Source: CBDVBZ01 sp965372355
GTDB taxonomy: Bacteria > Krumholzibacteriota > Krumholzibacteriia > WVZY01
DNA length: 44,913 nucleotides
NCBI GenBank assembly: GCA_965372355.1
Contig: CBDVBZ010000009.1
Coordinates: forward strand, 1-44,913
Reading direction: 5' to 3'
Positions 6,853 through 15,081 of this stretch are shown here, piece after piece; positions within the stretch are counted from its first letter, which is position 1, and each line of letters opens with the position of its first letter. Both the position numbers and the translations under genes were made by a program. The notes beneath the pieces were generated by a model. It saw only the letters and a list, made by a program, of their open reading frames with translations. It did no database searches and was not told the DNA's origin.

Positions 6853-9640
6853 GCTTGCCGTTCTTCCAGGTGTCGCTCAGATAGTAGACCGCGGGATCGG
6901 TATTGAGATACTCCAACACGCGGTGCACCCGAGACGACCTGGATAGCTTGTAAACCTCTGAATTCTTGTCCTGCAGATCACCAAACACAATTGCCTTTGT
7001 CGGACATGTCTGCGCGCACGCCGGTATCACTTCACTATCCCGGATCTTGCGTCCCTCGTCTTTTGCCGTATCCCGGGCGGACCGGATTCTCTGGACACAA
7101 AACGAGCATTTCTCCATGACACCCTTGCCCCTGACCGACACTTCCGGATTGCGTGTCAGGTTTATCTCCGACATCCACTTGAACCAGTTGAATCGTCTGA
7201 CTTTGTAAGGACAGTTATTTGCGCAGTAGCGGGTCCCCACACAACGGTTGTAGATCTGCGCGTTCATCCCATCCTCATTGTGATAGGTGGCGATGACGGG
7301 ACACACAGCCTCACACGGTGCGTTGGTACAATGCTGGCACAACATCGGTTGAATGTCGACCGTGCCATCCTCGTAGAACGGCTCGATCCGCAGCCATGAC
7401 ATCTCACGGCCTTCGAGATGCCGGTCGGCGCCGACCACCGGGACATTGTTCTCGACATAGCAGGCAGAGATACATGCCGAACACCCCACACACTTGTCGA
7501 GATCGATCACGATACCCCATCGATAATTGGGATGAGGCTTCTCGGGATAAAACGTCTGTGACAAGTCGTAATGATGCCCTTCGTCTTCGTGCCCGGATTT
7601 CGGGATCACACCTCGCCCTTCCTGCGACTGCGAGCCTGACAGAATCGGCAGTGCAATCTTCTTTCCCGTCTTGTGGACGGACACACCTTCGAATGTCGTA
7701 ACCATTTCATTCGTGTCTCTGTCGATCGAAACGGGCACCCGATCGACCGACCCGAGCTGTATCGTCATCACGCTGCGCGGCATCCCCTGCTGAATCTTGA
7801 CGGGCAGCTCGGCCGACCAGCCGTCTACCGATAGCGATACCTCATCCCTTTCCTCGACGCCGAGTTCGCGGGCGTCCGCCTCCGACATCGACACCCAACC
7901 GCCCCACGTAATCGTCGTCAATGGATCCGGGATCTCATGGGCCAACGGGATATCCCGCCCCCGGCCATCGAAGAAACGAAGCGACGGCGCGACCACCAGC
8001 GTCGGTTTCACCGATGCGTCGGCGAACTCGATCGTCTTGAGGGTCCGCTCCACGGAACCACGGTTGAGACTGATATCCACACGCCGGGCACGCAGCTCGA
8101 GGTACCCGTGCTCGAGTAGCTTCTCGACGTCACGTCCTCCGAACCGCTGCGTCCACCGTCCGAACAGGTATTCCTGATACGTACCAACAGCGCCTACCCC
8201 CTGCCACGTCTTCGCCAGCTGGATGAGAATGTCGCCTTCGGTGCGTGTGTCGTGGATCGGTTCGGCCACGGGCTGAATCACGGTGATGAGTCCGTGTCTT
8301 GTTTCCGCATCACCCCAGGACTCCAGTGTATTGGAAAGCGGGAGAATCACGTCACACATCGCCATCGAATCCGTCATGAACTCGCCAATCCCAACACGAA
8401 ACGTCGCGTTGGCGGCCTTTTGGCTTAACCCGAGTGAGGCGGGCAAAGCGCCCTCGAGATCTACCTTGGACAGAAACAGGACTCCGATCTCGCCTCTGTC
8501 GAGACGTTTCGAGAGATGATCGAGGTCGAGGGTCGTCCCGACACTTTTGTACTTCTGTGCCGCTGCAAAATCGATCGTCGATCCCACCATCCCCGTCGCC
8601 CACTGGAGCAGCGCGGTCAACACCGCCGTCTCGAAACCCTGCGTACTCATCGTGGATACCCCACCTGAGATCACCAGCGGTTTCTTCGCGGCCAGCAGGT
8701 GCTTTGCAATCGCGTCAAGCGCCTCCGCGGTTAAACCGGTCTTCTCCGCGTACCCGCGCGCCGACATATTCGGCAACGCTTCGACAATACCGGCAATATG
8801 CCGGTCACCAGCGATATTGGCGCGCGATACCCGGCGCAGCAAGAAGGCGAGAAGATGCGGTTCGCTTCTCGGCGCCAGCACAAGACGCTGCTTCGCCTGC
8901 ATTCCGGTCAACGACACATGGGGTTCGGCGTGATACCACTCGAAATGTCCTCGCTTCTTCGCGTGGGCCAGCTGCGTGGCGTGTGACACGGGGCTGACAA
9001 ACGTCTCGAAGACATCGGCCCCGATCGTCAGCAAGAAATCGGCTTCGTCGATACGATAGGACGGCACTTCTCCTCGCCCAAAGACGATCACGTTGGCCTC
9101 GCGGATCGCGGCATAGGAGAACGTCTCGAATTCGGGCGGCCGTTCGGTCCCGGTGACACCACAGAACTCTTCAATCAGATTCGAAAGCGAGCCGGTCGTT
9201 CGACCGGACAGATACGCGTTCTTGCGCCCGTCGTTGTTCCTCATCGCCTCGATGACTCGGGCGTAGGCATCATCCCACGATATTTCCTGAAAATCGCCCT
9301 GCGCGTCCTTGGCCAAGGGCTGTTTGAGGCGATCGGGATGCTTTAGCCTCGATAGCGAGGCCTGGCCACGCAGACACAGCGCCCCATCGTTGATCGGGTT
9401 CCCGGCCGCGCCCTCGAGCTTGCCAACCTGATGGTCGACCGTCTTGGCTGACATTCCACACCCCGCGGGGCACTCGGTACACGTCGTACTCGTATACAAC
9501 GCCTGCCCGGGGATCACACCCTCGTCCGGCGGCACCAGATACGGAATGATCTTTTCGGTCTGGCGTTCCGGAACACAGCTATTGAGTAACGACGCCCCGG
9601 ATACCAATCCCATCAATCGAACAAAATCCCGTCTATTCAT
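6842..9640 (-). CDS. actB: Alternative complex III Fe-S/molybdopterin-like subunit ActB
   Basis: 932 residues. The N-terminus has a Tat-type twin-arginine motif (RRDFVRLMG, residues 3-11) and a possible lipobox, LLNSC, with Cys22. A molybdopterin-oxidoreductase-like domain fills the first ~700 residues; in known ACIII it has lost its molybdenum cofactor. The C-terminal quarter is a four-cluster ferredoxin domain: CVGCSACISAC, CQHCTNAPCEAVC, CVGTRYCANNC, CSFC and CAQTC. The order of domains is the B1-B2 fusion of ActB. Unusually, residues 54-89 carry a complete C-x2-C-x3-C-x27-C motif (Cys54, 57, 61, 89) like that of catalytic molybdoenzymes. It passes electrons from the quinol site to haem subunits. 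Confidence 0.92.
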   Translation of the reverse strand: MNRRDFVRLMGLVSGASLLNSCVPERQTEKIIPYLVPPDEGVIPGQALYTSTTCTECPAGCGMSAKTVDHQVGKLEGAAGNPINDGALCLRGQASLSRLKHPDRLKQPLAKDAQGDFQEISWDDAYARVIEAMRNNDGRKNAYLSGRTTGSLSNLIEEFCGVTGTERPPEFETFSYAAIREANVIVFGRGEVPSYRIDEADFLLTIGADVFETFVSPVSHATQLAHAKKRGHFEWYHAEPHVSLTGMQAKQRLVLAPRSEPHLLAFLLRRVSRANIAGDRHIAGIVEALPNMSARGYAEKTGLTAEALDAIAKHLLAAKKPLVISGGVSTMSTQGFETAVLTALLQWATGMVGSTIDFAAAQKYKSVGTTLDLDHLSKRLDRGEIGVLFLSKVDLEGALPASLGLSQKAANATFRVGIGEFMTDSMAMCDVILPLSNTLESWGDAETRHGLITVIQPVAEPIHDTRTEGDILIQLAKTWQGVGAVGTYQEYLFGRWTQRFGGRDVEKLLEHGYLELRARRVDISLNRGSVERTLKTIEFADASVKPTLVVAPSLRFFDGRGRDIPLAHEIPDPLTTITWGGWVSMSEADARELGVEERDEVSLSVDGWSAELPVKIQQGMPRSVMTIQLGSVDRVPVSIDRDTNEMVTTFEGVSVHKTGKKIALPILSGSQSQEGRGVIPKSGHEDEGHHYDLSQTFYPEKPHPNYRWGIVIDLDKCVGCSACISACYVENNVPVVGADRHLEGREMSWLRIEPFYEDGTVDIQPMLCQHCTNAPCEAVCPVIATYHNEDGMNAQIYNRCVGTRYCANNCPYKVRRFNWFKWMSEINLTRNPEVSVRGKGVMEKCSFCVQRIRSARDTAKDEGRKIRDSEVIPACAQTCPTKAIVFGDLQDKNSEVYKLSRSSRVHRVLEYLNTDPAVYYLSDTWKNGKHET

Positions 9641-9653
9641 CCTCTGTCTCTTC

Positions 9654-10172
9654 CTACTGGTGACAAGTCAGACAATCAGTCGATGCGTTATTGTGTTGGT
9701 GACACGATACACACCAGCCCATCTCCAACGACCTCACACGACGCACCTTATCCTGGTAGCGGAGTTCACCATGGCAGCTCGCGCATTCCATTCCCGCCTT
9801 GATGTGCCGCTTGTGACTGAAGAACACATGCTCCCGGAGTCGAATCCGGTAAACACGGTTCCATTCCATTGGCTCCTCGCGTTCCCAATAGCCCGTGAGC
9901 TTCTGGATCTCCGGACGATCGGTCGCCACATTCTGGTGGCAGGACATGCACTTCTGGACGGACGGGATCCCGGCAAACGTCGATTTGTCGGCCGTCTGGT
10001 GGCAGAACGTGCAGTCCAGGCCGACGCGTCCCACGTGCATCTTGTGGCTGAACGCGATCGGCTGGTCCGGCGCCTTCTTGTTGCGATGCCAGTCGTATCC
10101 CAGCGCCAGAAAGATGAGCACAAAAACGGCAAAGTAGCCGAGGGCCGCCGGTATTGCCAGAAACTTCTTCAT
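9654..10172 (-). CDS. actA: Alternative complex III pentahaem cytochrome ActA
   Basis: 172 residues with a single N-terminal membrane anchor (about residues 5-25). It has exactly five CxxCH haem c sites: CTFCH, CMSCH, CASCH, CVSCH and CLTCH, the last at the very C-terminus. This fits ActA, the multihaem cytochrome c3-like subunit that takes electrons from ActB. The SHKMH and SHKRH motifs could supply distal haem ligands. Its ATG overlaps the stop of the upstream cytochrome-fusion gene by 4 nt. Confidence 0.94.
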   Translation of the reverse strand: MKKFLAIPAALGYFAVFVLIFLALGYDWHRNKKAPDQPIAFSHKMHVGRVGLDCTFCHQTADKSTFAGIPSVQKCMSCHQNVATDRPEIQKLTGYWEREEPMEWNRVYRIRLREHVFFSHKRHIKAGMECASCHGELRYQDKVRRVRSLEMGWCVSCHQHNNASTDCLTCHQ

Positions 10173-11506
10173 TCGGTCACTCTCGTGCTATCCCCAGTCG
10201 TCCCCTCCGCCGGCGCCTCTCCGCCCAACTCCCCGAGCAGATACGCCGCCACCGATTTTACGTCCGCGAGCGGAAGCCCGGGCGCGGGCATCGGCGGATA
10301 ATCCGGGTTTACTTTTTTGGGATTCAGAACGAAGGACACCAGGTCGTCCATATTGCCCGAGTACTTCGGGAGCACGCTGTTGAGCGGTGGCCCCACAAGC
10401 CTCTCGTCCATACGATGACACGTCATGCAGACCGTCTCGAAGAGCTCCTGCCCACGCTCCACATCGACCGTGATCGCCTCACCCCGTTGGACCTCACGCT
10501 CGATCTCGATCTGCGCCCTTATCTCCTCGCCCTCCTCAACCAGGGCCGCGGAATACTCCTGTGTCGCATTGACTAGCGTGAGCTGATCACCCAATCCAGT
10601 CAGCGCGAACACAAACAGAAACAGGATAAAAAGCAGTGCTGTCGATCGCGGTCTGGGACTCAGAATGGAAAAATAGAACAACAAGACCACAATAAAGAGA
10701 ATACAGGCGATGGCAATGGCGATGACGTAGAGCGTCCCTGTGATGGCAATCAACGGGGTCGTCACAAGCCAGAAGAACAGGATCACTGGAATGAGCAGCG
10801 TCGTCCCCAGCCCCACCCCCGCACTAAAATTCTTCAGAAACGTGGAGTAGCCCGCGTCATCGATTGGCTTTCTACCCGGCCAACTAAAGAAAAAGAAGAG
10901 CATCCCACAGCCGGTAAAGGCCATACCGCTCAACAAGAAGACACCGTATCGCCAAATGACGTTGAAGGAAAGCATCTGCCGAAACACGTTGTGCTCGAGA
11001 AACCAGCGTTCGGGATCATTGAACCGTGTAATGGCGGTGATCACGACATACGCGCCCAGCAGCAGCGTAGCCAGCCCGCTGCCACCCAGGATGAAATTCA
11101 CCAACGAGTTGCGTCCATCGCTGTAGAGCGTCGAGCGATAGGCCGTGATGGGCACGAAACTCAGCGCGACCAGCGCCGCACCAACGAGCAACATCGGAAA
11201 CATCGGGGGCGCCGCTTTCGACAGCCAAAGACCGTGGATCAGACACAACGCGATGAGAGGGAGTATTCCGAAAACGGTGACAACCGCACGATTCGACAGG
11301 ACCATATCCATCAGATCCTTTGCCATCCTGGCGAAATCCGGGTTGGGGATATCGCGATCGCGCAAGTTGAAGGCGAGGGAGAGCAGCGTCGCGCCCGCTA
11401 TGATCCCGACAAACGGCAGGTGAATGGCATACGTCATCACCAGGAGATAACGCAGCAACTCGAGCTGGTTCTCCGTCGGCGGGATGGTTAACTGACTTAG
11501 ATCCAT
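10169..11506 (-). CDS. Polytopic membrane protein with C-terminal cytochrome c domain, ACIII-associated
   Basis: 445 residues. The first ~310 form about nine or ten hydrophobic helices. The first helix, with His29 in YAIHLPFVGIIAGATLL, recalls cytochrome bd subunit I (CydA), where an early histidine ligates haem b. After a charged linker (about 320-350) comes a cytochrome c domain with haem site CMTCH (360-364) and a likely axial Met in YPPMP near residue 406. It is first in the actA-B-C-D-F operon and overlaps actA by 4 nt. No separate ActE (mono-haem cytochrome) exists, so this domain may do ActE's job or receive electrons from ActA. The CydA relationship is by eye only; profile searching is needed to name the family. 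Confidence 0.7.
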   Translation of the reverse strand: MDLSQLTIPPTENQLELLRYLLVMTYAIHLPFVGIIAGATLLSLAFNLRDRDIPNPDFARMAKDLMDMVLSNRAVVTVFGILPLIALCLIHGLWLSKAAPPMFPMLLVGAALVALSFVPITAYRSTLYSDGRNSLVNFILGGSGLATLLLGAYVVITAITRFNDPERWFLEHNVFRQMLSFNVIWRYGVFLLSGMAFTGCGMLFFFFSWPGRKPIDDAGYSTFLKNFSAGVGLGTTLLIPVILFFWLVTTPLIAITGTLYVIAIAIACILFIVVLLFYFSILSPRPRSTALLFILFLFVFALTGLGDQLTLVNATQEYSAALVEEGEEIRAQIEIEREVQRGEAITVDVERGQELFETVCMTCHRMDERLVGPPLNSVLPKYSGNMDDLVSFVLNPKKVNPDYPPMPAPGLPLADVKSVAAYLLGELGGEAPAEGTTGDSTRVTE

Positions 11507-11524
11507 CGACTATACTTCAGCTTT

Positions 11525-12173
11525 CTACCGGATGATCCCGTTGACGGAAAGAAGCGCGACGACCCAGCATACATAAATATTGATATGTTTGAAAGCGGCT
11601 TTGTACTTCGGCGTTCCCTTTGGCGGTCGGAGAACACCTCGTACTTGCCACACCAGCCACACACCGGCACCCACCAACCCCGCGTTTATCCATGGATTCG
11701 ATATGATGCCGAAAAGCGGTATGACCAGACAGGCGACCGCTGTCGCCACTATCCAGACAAACGTGATTCGTGCGATCTGGTCTGTCGTGAACACTCGGGT
11801 CAACGACGGCAGAGGCCGGCGCGCTCGTAATCCGTCCCCCCCGTGAAGAGCAGCAGAAGCCAGAAATGCGGCACCTGCCAGACAAAAAGGAAAAACGCTA
11901 CCGCCAGAATCCTGGGGTCCGTCGCGTCGCCTCCACCCGCTACCCAACCCAACACCGGCGGAATGGCCCCAACAACGCCACCCGGGACCGCCGCAAACGC
12001 GGTCCTTCGTTTGAGAGGCGTGTACACGCTGGCGTGTAAACGCCATTGTACCAGCGCCGAGCAACATCGCCGTGCGCAAATACGCACTCCGCTACCAAGG
12101 AAATCGTAGCGAGCGCCGATATTCTCACCTTTCCCAGTTCCTGGAATAAACGCAGACGTGTTTTCATTGGCAT
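11525..12173 (-). pseudogene. ctaB: Haem o synthase (protohaem IX farnesyltransferase), broken
   Basis: Pieces of a CtaB/CyoE protein lie in order but in different frames. The N-terminus is MKTRLRLFQELGKVRISA (from 12167). A short helix (AMLLGAGTMAF, about 12050) comes next. The conserved middle, VYTPLKRRTAF and GWVAGGG...FVWQVPHFW, is in a second frame. The C-terminal third (PSLTRVFTTDQIARITFVWI to the stop at 11525) is in a third. The last shift, at about 11815, is a 2-nt gain inside what should read ERAGLPSL. About 80 residues of the usual ~295 are missing, including the first polyprenyl-binding helices. It lies 18 nt upstream of the ACIII operon. Confidence 0.85.
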
Positions 12174-12180
12174 CGTAGTG

Positions 12181-12261
12181 CCGATTGAGCTGCGCGCGAA
12201 GCGCGTCTGCTCCAATCGGCAGATGTAACGCTGCCGTTAGGTTAGCGTTACACACTAACGG
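12181..12261. repeat. Cluster of inverted repeats, attC-like hairpin
   Basis: Three overlapping inverted repeats lie between the coxB and ctaB fragments. An imperfect 39-nt palindrome (12181-12219) has arms CCGATTGAGC and GCTCCAATCGG with a bulged base and a GCGCG-type inner stem. TGTAACGCT (12224-12232) pairs with AGCGTTACA (12244-12252). CCGTTAG (12234-12240) pairs with CTAACGG (12255-12261). On the plus strand GTTAGGT (12237-12243) fits the GTTRRRY core of integron attC sites next to a bulged stem, but the partner RYYYAAC box is not seen. It could equally be a terminator relic or a REP-like element. Confidence 0.5.
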
Positions 12262-12346
12262 AGAGTTTTCAAGTACTCGATGATCGCGGTAATCTCTTCG
12301 TCGGTGATTATGCCCTGCTGCGACGGCATCACCGGCTGAAAACCCT
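12255..12346 (-). pseudogene. coxB: C-terminal scrap of cytochrome c oxidase subunit II
   Basis: About 29 codons ending in a proper stop: FQPVMPSQQGIITDEEIT then AIIEYLKTLR. This matches the conserved end of CoxB (typically YQPVMPxFQGxIxEEExxxLIAYIKSL), where the cytochrome c domain or CuA domain of subunit II finishes. Upstream it runs without interruption, in the same frame, into a piece of Sco, so everything N-terminal of it is gone. No coxA, coxC or coxD is present in the window. Confidence 0.8.
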
Positions 12347-12519
12347 CTACGATATCGGCACCCGGCGCGAGAAAAATGAGAGATGTGCCGTGGGCGAAGT
12401 CGGCTTCTCGCCGCTGAAAGCGAAATCCCACCGAATCGGTCAACCGGGCAATGGTAGTAGACGAGGGTCAGAACCGTCGGTTTGTCTATGACGTCCCGCA
12501 AATAGACTGTTTGGTTTCG
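12347..12519 (-). pseudogene. Sco1/SenC copper chaperone, internally deleted
   Basis: Two pieces of a Sco-family protein (copper delivery to the CuA site of cytochrome oxidase) in two frames. NQTVYLRDVIDKPTVLTLVY then YHCP (12519-12445) is the strand leading to the CPxxC copper site and stops just at its first cysteine. LTDSVGFRFQRREADFAHGT then SLIFLAPGADI (12443-12350) is the later SVGF...HxxxxxxLxPxG region with the third copper-ligand histidine. About 80-90 residues between them are missing, and the second piece then runs in frame into the coxB end. Further upstream (12520-12634) only degraded sequence is seen. Confidence 0.8.
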
Positions 12520-12634
12520 TCAAGTCTTCAGACTGGGTCTATATGTGCCTTTTTTCGTAAAGCACAGGCAGGATCCGCACCGTCTGCCGCCGTGTCAAGC
12601 GATTCTCCCCGCCCGGGCCTGCCCACCGGTGACG

Positions 12635-14857
12635 TCAGCGCGAATCGGCCTCCAACGACCGGAGCATCTCGGCGGTATCGGTCGTCGGAAGATCGCACGC
12701 GTAGTTCCTGCACACGTACGCGGTGGCCTTGCCGCCGATCTGCTTGTGGGCCTTGATGAACGAAGCGATCTTCGTGATCTCGGGGTCCCGCTGCTCGCTC
12801 GGCTTGAGGACGACGACCTTGTTGGGCACGTAGACACCATTCAGGGCGCGCTGCATGGCCCGGGTGTCCGCCCCACCGGATTCGCCGACGATCACGACCT
12901 CGTACGAGGGACCGATTCCGAAATCCAGTGCGCTGAGCAGGAGCGTATACGCGCCGGCCCCTTTAGACACCGGCTGGTGAAATGCCCGTCCAATCGTCGC
13001 GGCGCGTTTCTCGAGCGCCGGATCCGCGGTCAAACGTCCCAGGCGAATGAAATTGAGCATCGACACGGAGTTGCCCGACGGGATCGCGCCGTCATAGATC
13101 TCCTTCATGCGGACGATGAGCTCTTCACCGTCATCGGGCGTGAAGAACAACCCTCCGTGCTTATCATCCCAGAAGCGCTCGATCATCTCGCCGTTCAGAT
13201 CCATCGCCGTCCGCAGATACGACACGTCGAACGTGCTCTCGTACAACTCGATCAGTCCCCAGACGAGAAACGCGTAGTCATCGATTTTCGCCTCGATCCC
13301 GGCGGTCCCCCCCCGGTAACGGTGGAGCAATTCCCCATCCTCTCTCATATGGGTGAGGAGGAACCCGGCGGCCCGCTCGGCGATCACCGTGTACTTGGAC
13401 CGGTCGAGGGCTCGTCCGGCTTTCGCGATCGCGGCGATCATAAGACCGTTCCAGTCGGTCAGAATTTTGTCATCCTTGTGCGGGTGGATGCGTTTCTCGC
13501 GCGCGTCAAAGAGCACGGTGCGTATACGATCGAGACGCTCGCGTAGCTCCTCTTCGCTCACGCCACGATCCACTGCCACCGCGGCAAGCGGGCGGCGCAA
13601 AAACAGGATGTTGCCCCCCGGCACGTCTTCGGCGAAATTGCCCGACGGATCGGTACCGTAGACGTCGGCGATCAGGCTGGCATCCGCATCATCCAGGACG
13701 CCACGGATCTCGTCTTCGGTCCACAGATAGAACTTACCCTCCACACCCTCGCTGTCCGCATCCTCCGCGGAGTAGAACCCCCCCCCCTCGTCCGTCATGC
13801 CACGCACGACATAGGCAATGATCTCATCCACGATTCGCTTGTAGCTTTCCTTGCCGGTCGCCTGATAGGCCTCTGTGTAGGCCATGACCAGAAGCGCCTG
13901 GTCGTAGAGCATCTTTTCGAAGTGCGGCGCAAACCAATTCACATCGGTCGAGTACCGGTGAAACCCGTACCCGACATGGTCGTAGATCCCGCCTGCCGCC
14001 ATCGCATCGAGTGTTTTCTCGACCATTTCGAGCGCGCGCTCCTTACCCGATCGCTTCCAGTAGCGGAGAAGGAAGAGCATGTTGTGCGGTGTGGGAAACT
14101 TGGGCGCCGCGCCAAAACCACCGCGCGTCGGATCGAACCTCTGGATGAGCTGGTCGTACGCCATATCCAGCGCCGGCAGCCCCAGATCCTCCTCGCCTCT
14201 CTGGTCCGCGATAAAATTCCGAAGTTGATCCGTTGTGTTCAACGACGCGTTGACCACTTCCATCCGCTGTGTGTCCCACGCGCTCTTGATCTGGGTGATA
14301 AAGTTCTCCATACCGATCATACCGTACCGGCTGTCGCGTGGAATATACGTCCCCGCCCAGAAGGGGTGCCTGTCAGGTGTAAGGACGACGGTCAGAGGCC
14401 AACCACCCTTGCCGGTCATCATCTGGCACACCATCATATAGATGTTATCGATATCCGGGCGCTCTTCCCGGTCGACCTTAATACTGATAAAGGCGTCGTT
14501 CATCAGGGCGGCGATCTCCGGATCCTCGAACGACTCGTGCTCCATCACGTGACACCAGTGGCAGGTGGAATACCCGATCGACAGAAAAACCGGCTTGTCT
14601 TCGGCCTTTGCCTTTTCGAATGCCTCGTCTCCCCAGGGAAACCAGTCCACCGGGTTGTCCGCGTGCTGCAACAGGTACGGGCTCTGCTCGAGTGCCAGTC
14701 GATTCTGGCCCTTCGGTATCTTCTTGCCTTTTGCCATTCTTGACTCTTTCGACTCGTCGGTAGACTCCGAGCTTTTCGAACACCCGGAGACCAGGACTGT
14801 CCCGATGCCTAAGGAGGCAACGAGGCATATAGCTACTATTTTGTTGATCATGTGCAT
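12635..14857 (-). CDS. Thioredoxin-like DUF255 / YyaL-family lipoprotein
   Basis: From 14857 the product is about 740 residues. It begins with a lipoprotein signal peptide (MHMINKIVAICL... LVSGC lipobox). An N-terminal thioredoxin-fold DUF255 domain follows, with YSTCHWCHVM (CxxC active site) and VDREERPDID, then an alpha/alpha-toroid (six-hairpin glycosidase-like) region as in YyaL/SPATA20 proteins. The exact reaction of this family is unknown; a redox or sugar-related role is inferred. The frame stays open to 15004, and an ATG at 14950 has a strong AAGGAG site. I chose 14857 because it places the signal peptide at the N-terminus, although its own ribosome-binding site is poor. The upstream start may be a relic of another gene (see 14880-14950). 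Confidence 0.85.
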   Translation of the reverse strand: MHMINKIVAICLVASLGIGTVLVSGCSKSSESTDESKESRMAKGKKIPKGQNRLALEQSPYLLQHADNPVDWFPWGDEAFEKAKAEDKPVFLSIGYSTCHWCHVMEHESFEDPEIAALMNDAFISIKVDREERPDIDNIYMMVCQMMTGKGGWPLTVVLTPDRHPFWAGTYIPRDSRYGMIGMENFITQIKSAWDTQRMEVVNASLNTTDQLRNFIADQRGEEDLGLPALDMAYDQLIQRFDPTRGGFGAAPKFPTPHNMLFLLRYWKRSGKERALEMVEKTLDAMAAGGIYDHVGYGFHRYSTDVNWFAPHFEKMLYDQALLVMAYTEAYQATGKESYKRIVDEIIAYVVRGMTDEGGGFYSAEDADSEGVEGKFYLWTEDEIRGVLDDADASLIADVYGTDPSGNFAEDVPGGNILFLRRPLAAVAVDRGVSEEELRERLDRIRTVLFDAREKRIHPHKDDKILTDWNGLMIAAIAKAGRALDRSKYTVIAERAAGFLLTHMREDGELLHRYRGGTAGIEAKIDDYAFLVWGLIELYESTFDVSYLRTAMDLNGEMIERFWDDKHGGLFFTPDDGEELIVRMKEIYDGAIPSGNSVSMLNFIRLGRLTADPALEKRAATIGRAFHQPVSKGAGAYTLLLSALDFGIGPSYEVVIVGESGGADTRAMQRALNGVYVPNKVVVLKPSEQRDPEITKIASFIKAHKQIGGKATAYVCRNYACDLPTTDTAEMLRSLEADSR

Positions 14858-14879
14858 GGTCTTTGTTACGCGGGCGGGT

Positions 14880-14950
14880 CTATTCCACCTGCCGGATGAC
14901 TCCGCAGGCGATGCGTGGGCCGTCACGGTCATGATCGATGCGAATTTCAT
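14880..14950 (-). pseudogene. Possible Cu/Zn superoxide dismutase remnant
   Basis: In one frame the minus strand ends HDRDGPRIACGVIRQVE then stop (14880). GPRIACGVI fits the second half of the Cu/Zn SOD C-terminal signature (G-x-R-x-A-C-x-x-I). The first half (G-N-S/G) is not matched. About 20 nt upstream, in another frame, ATG (14950) follows a good AAGGAG site (MKFASI...). This would fit an original start and an original end with the middle removed, but the match is only about ten residues. Confidence 0.3.
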
Positions 14951-15081
14951 CGGACTCCTTCCAGAAAGTAGTACCGAATTATAACTGTCACCCCCTGCCG
15001 GCACAACGGGAAACCCGTCGATGAGAGGTTGCTACGCGGGCCTTAGGACCGTCGGGTGGCCGGCCCGACTGCCAACGGCTG

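Noticed and set aside
5968..6906. A 312-codon open frame on the plus strand across actC
   Set aside because: It lies antisense to a well-supported membrane subunit; its text is rich in Arg/His/Pro and has no family features.
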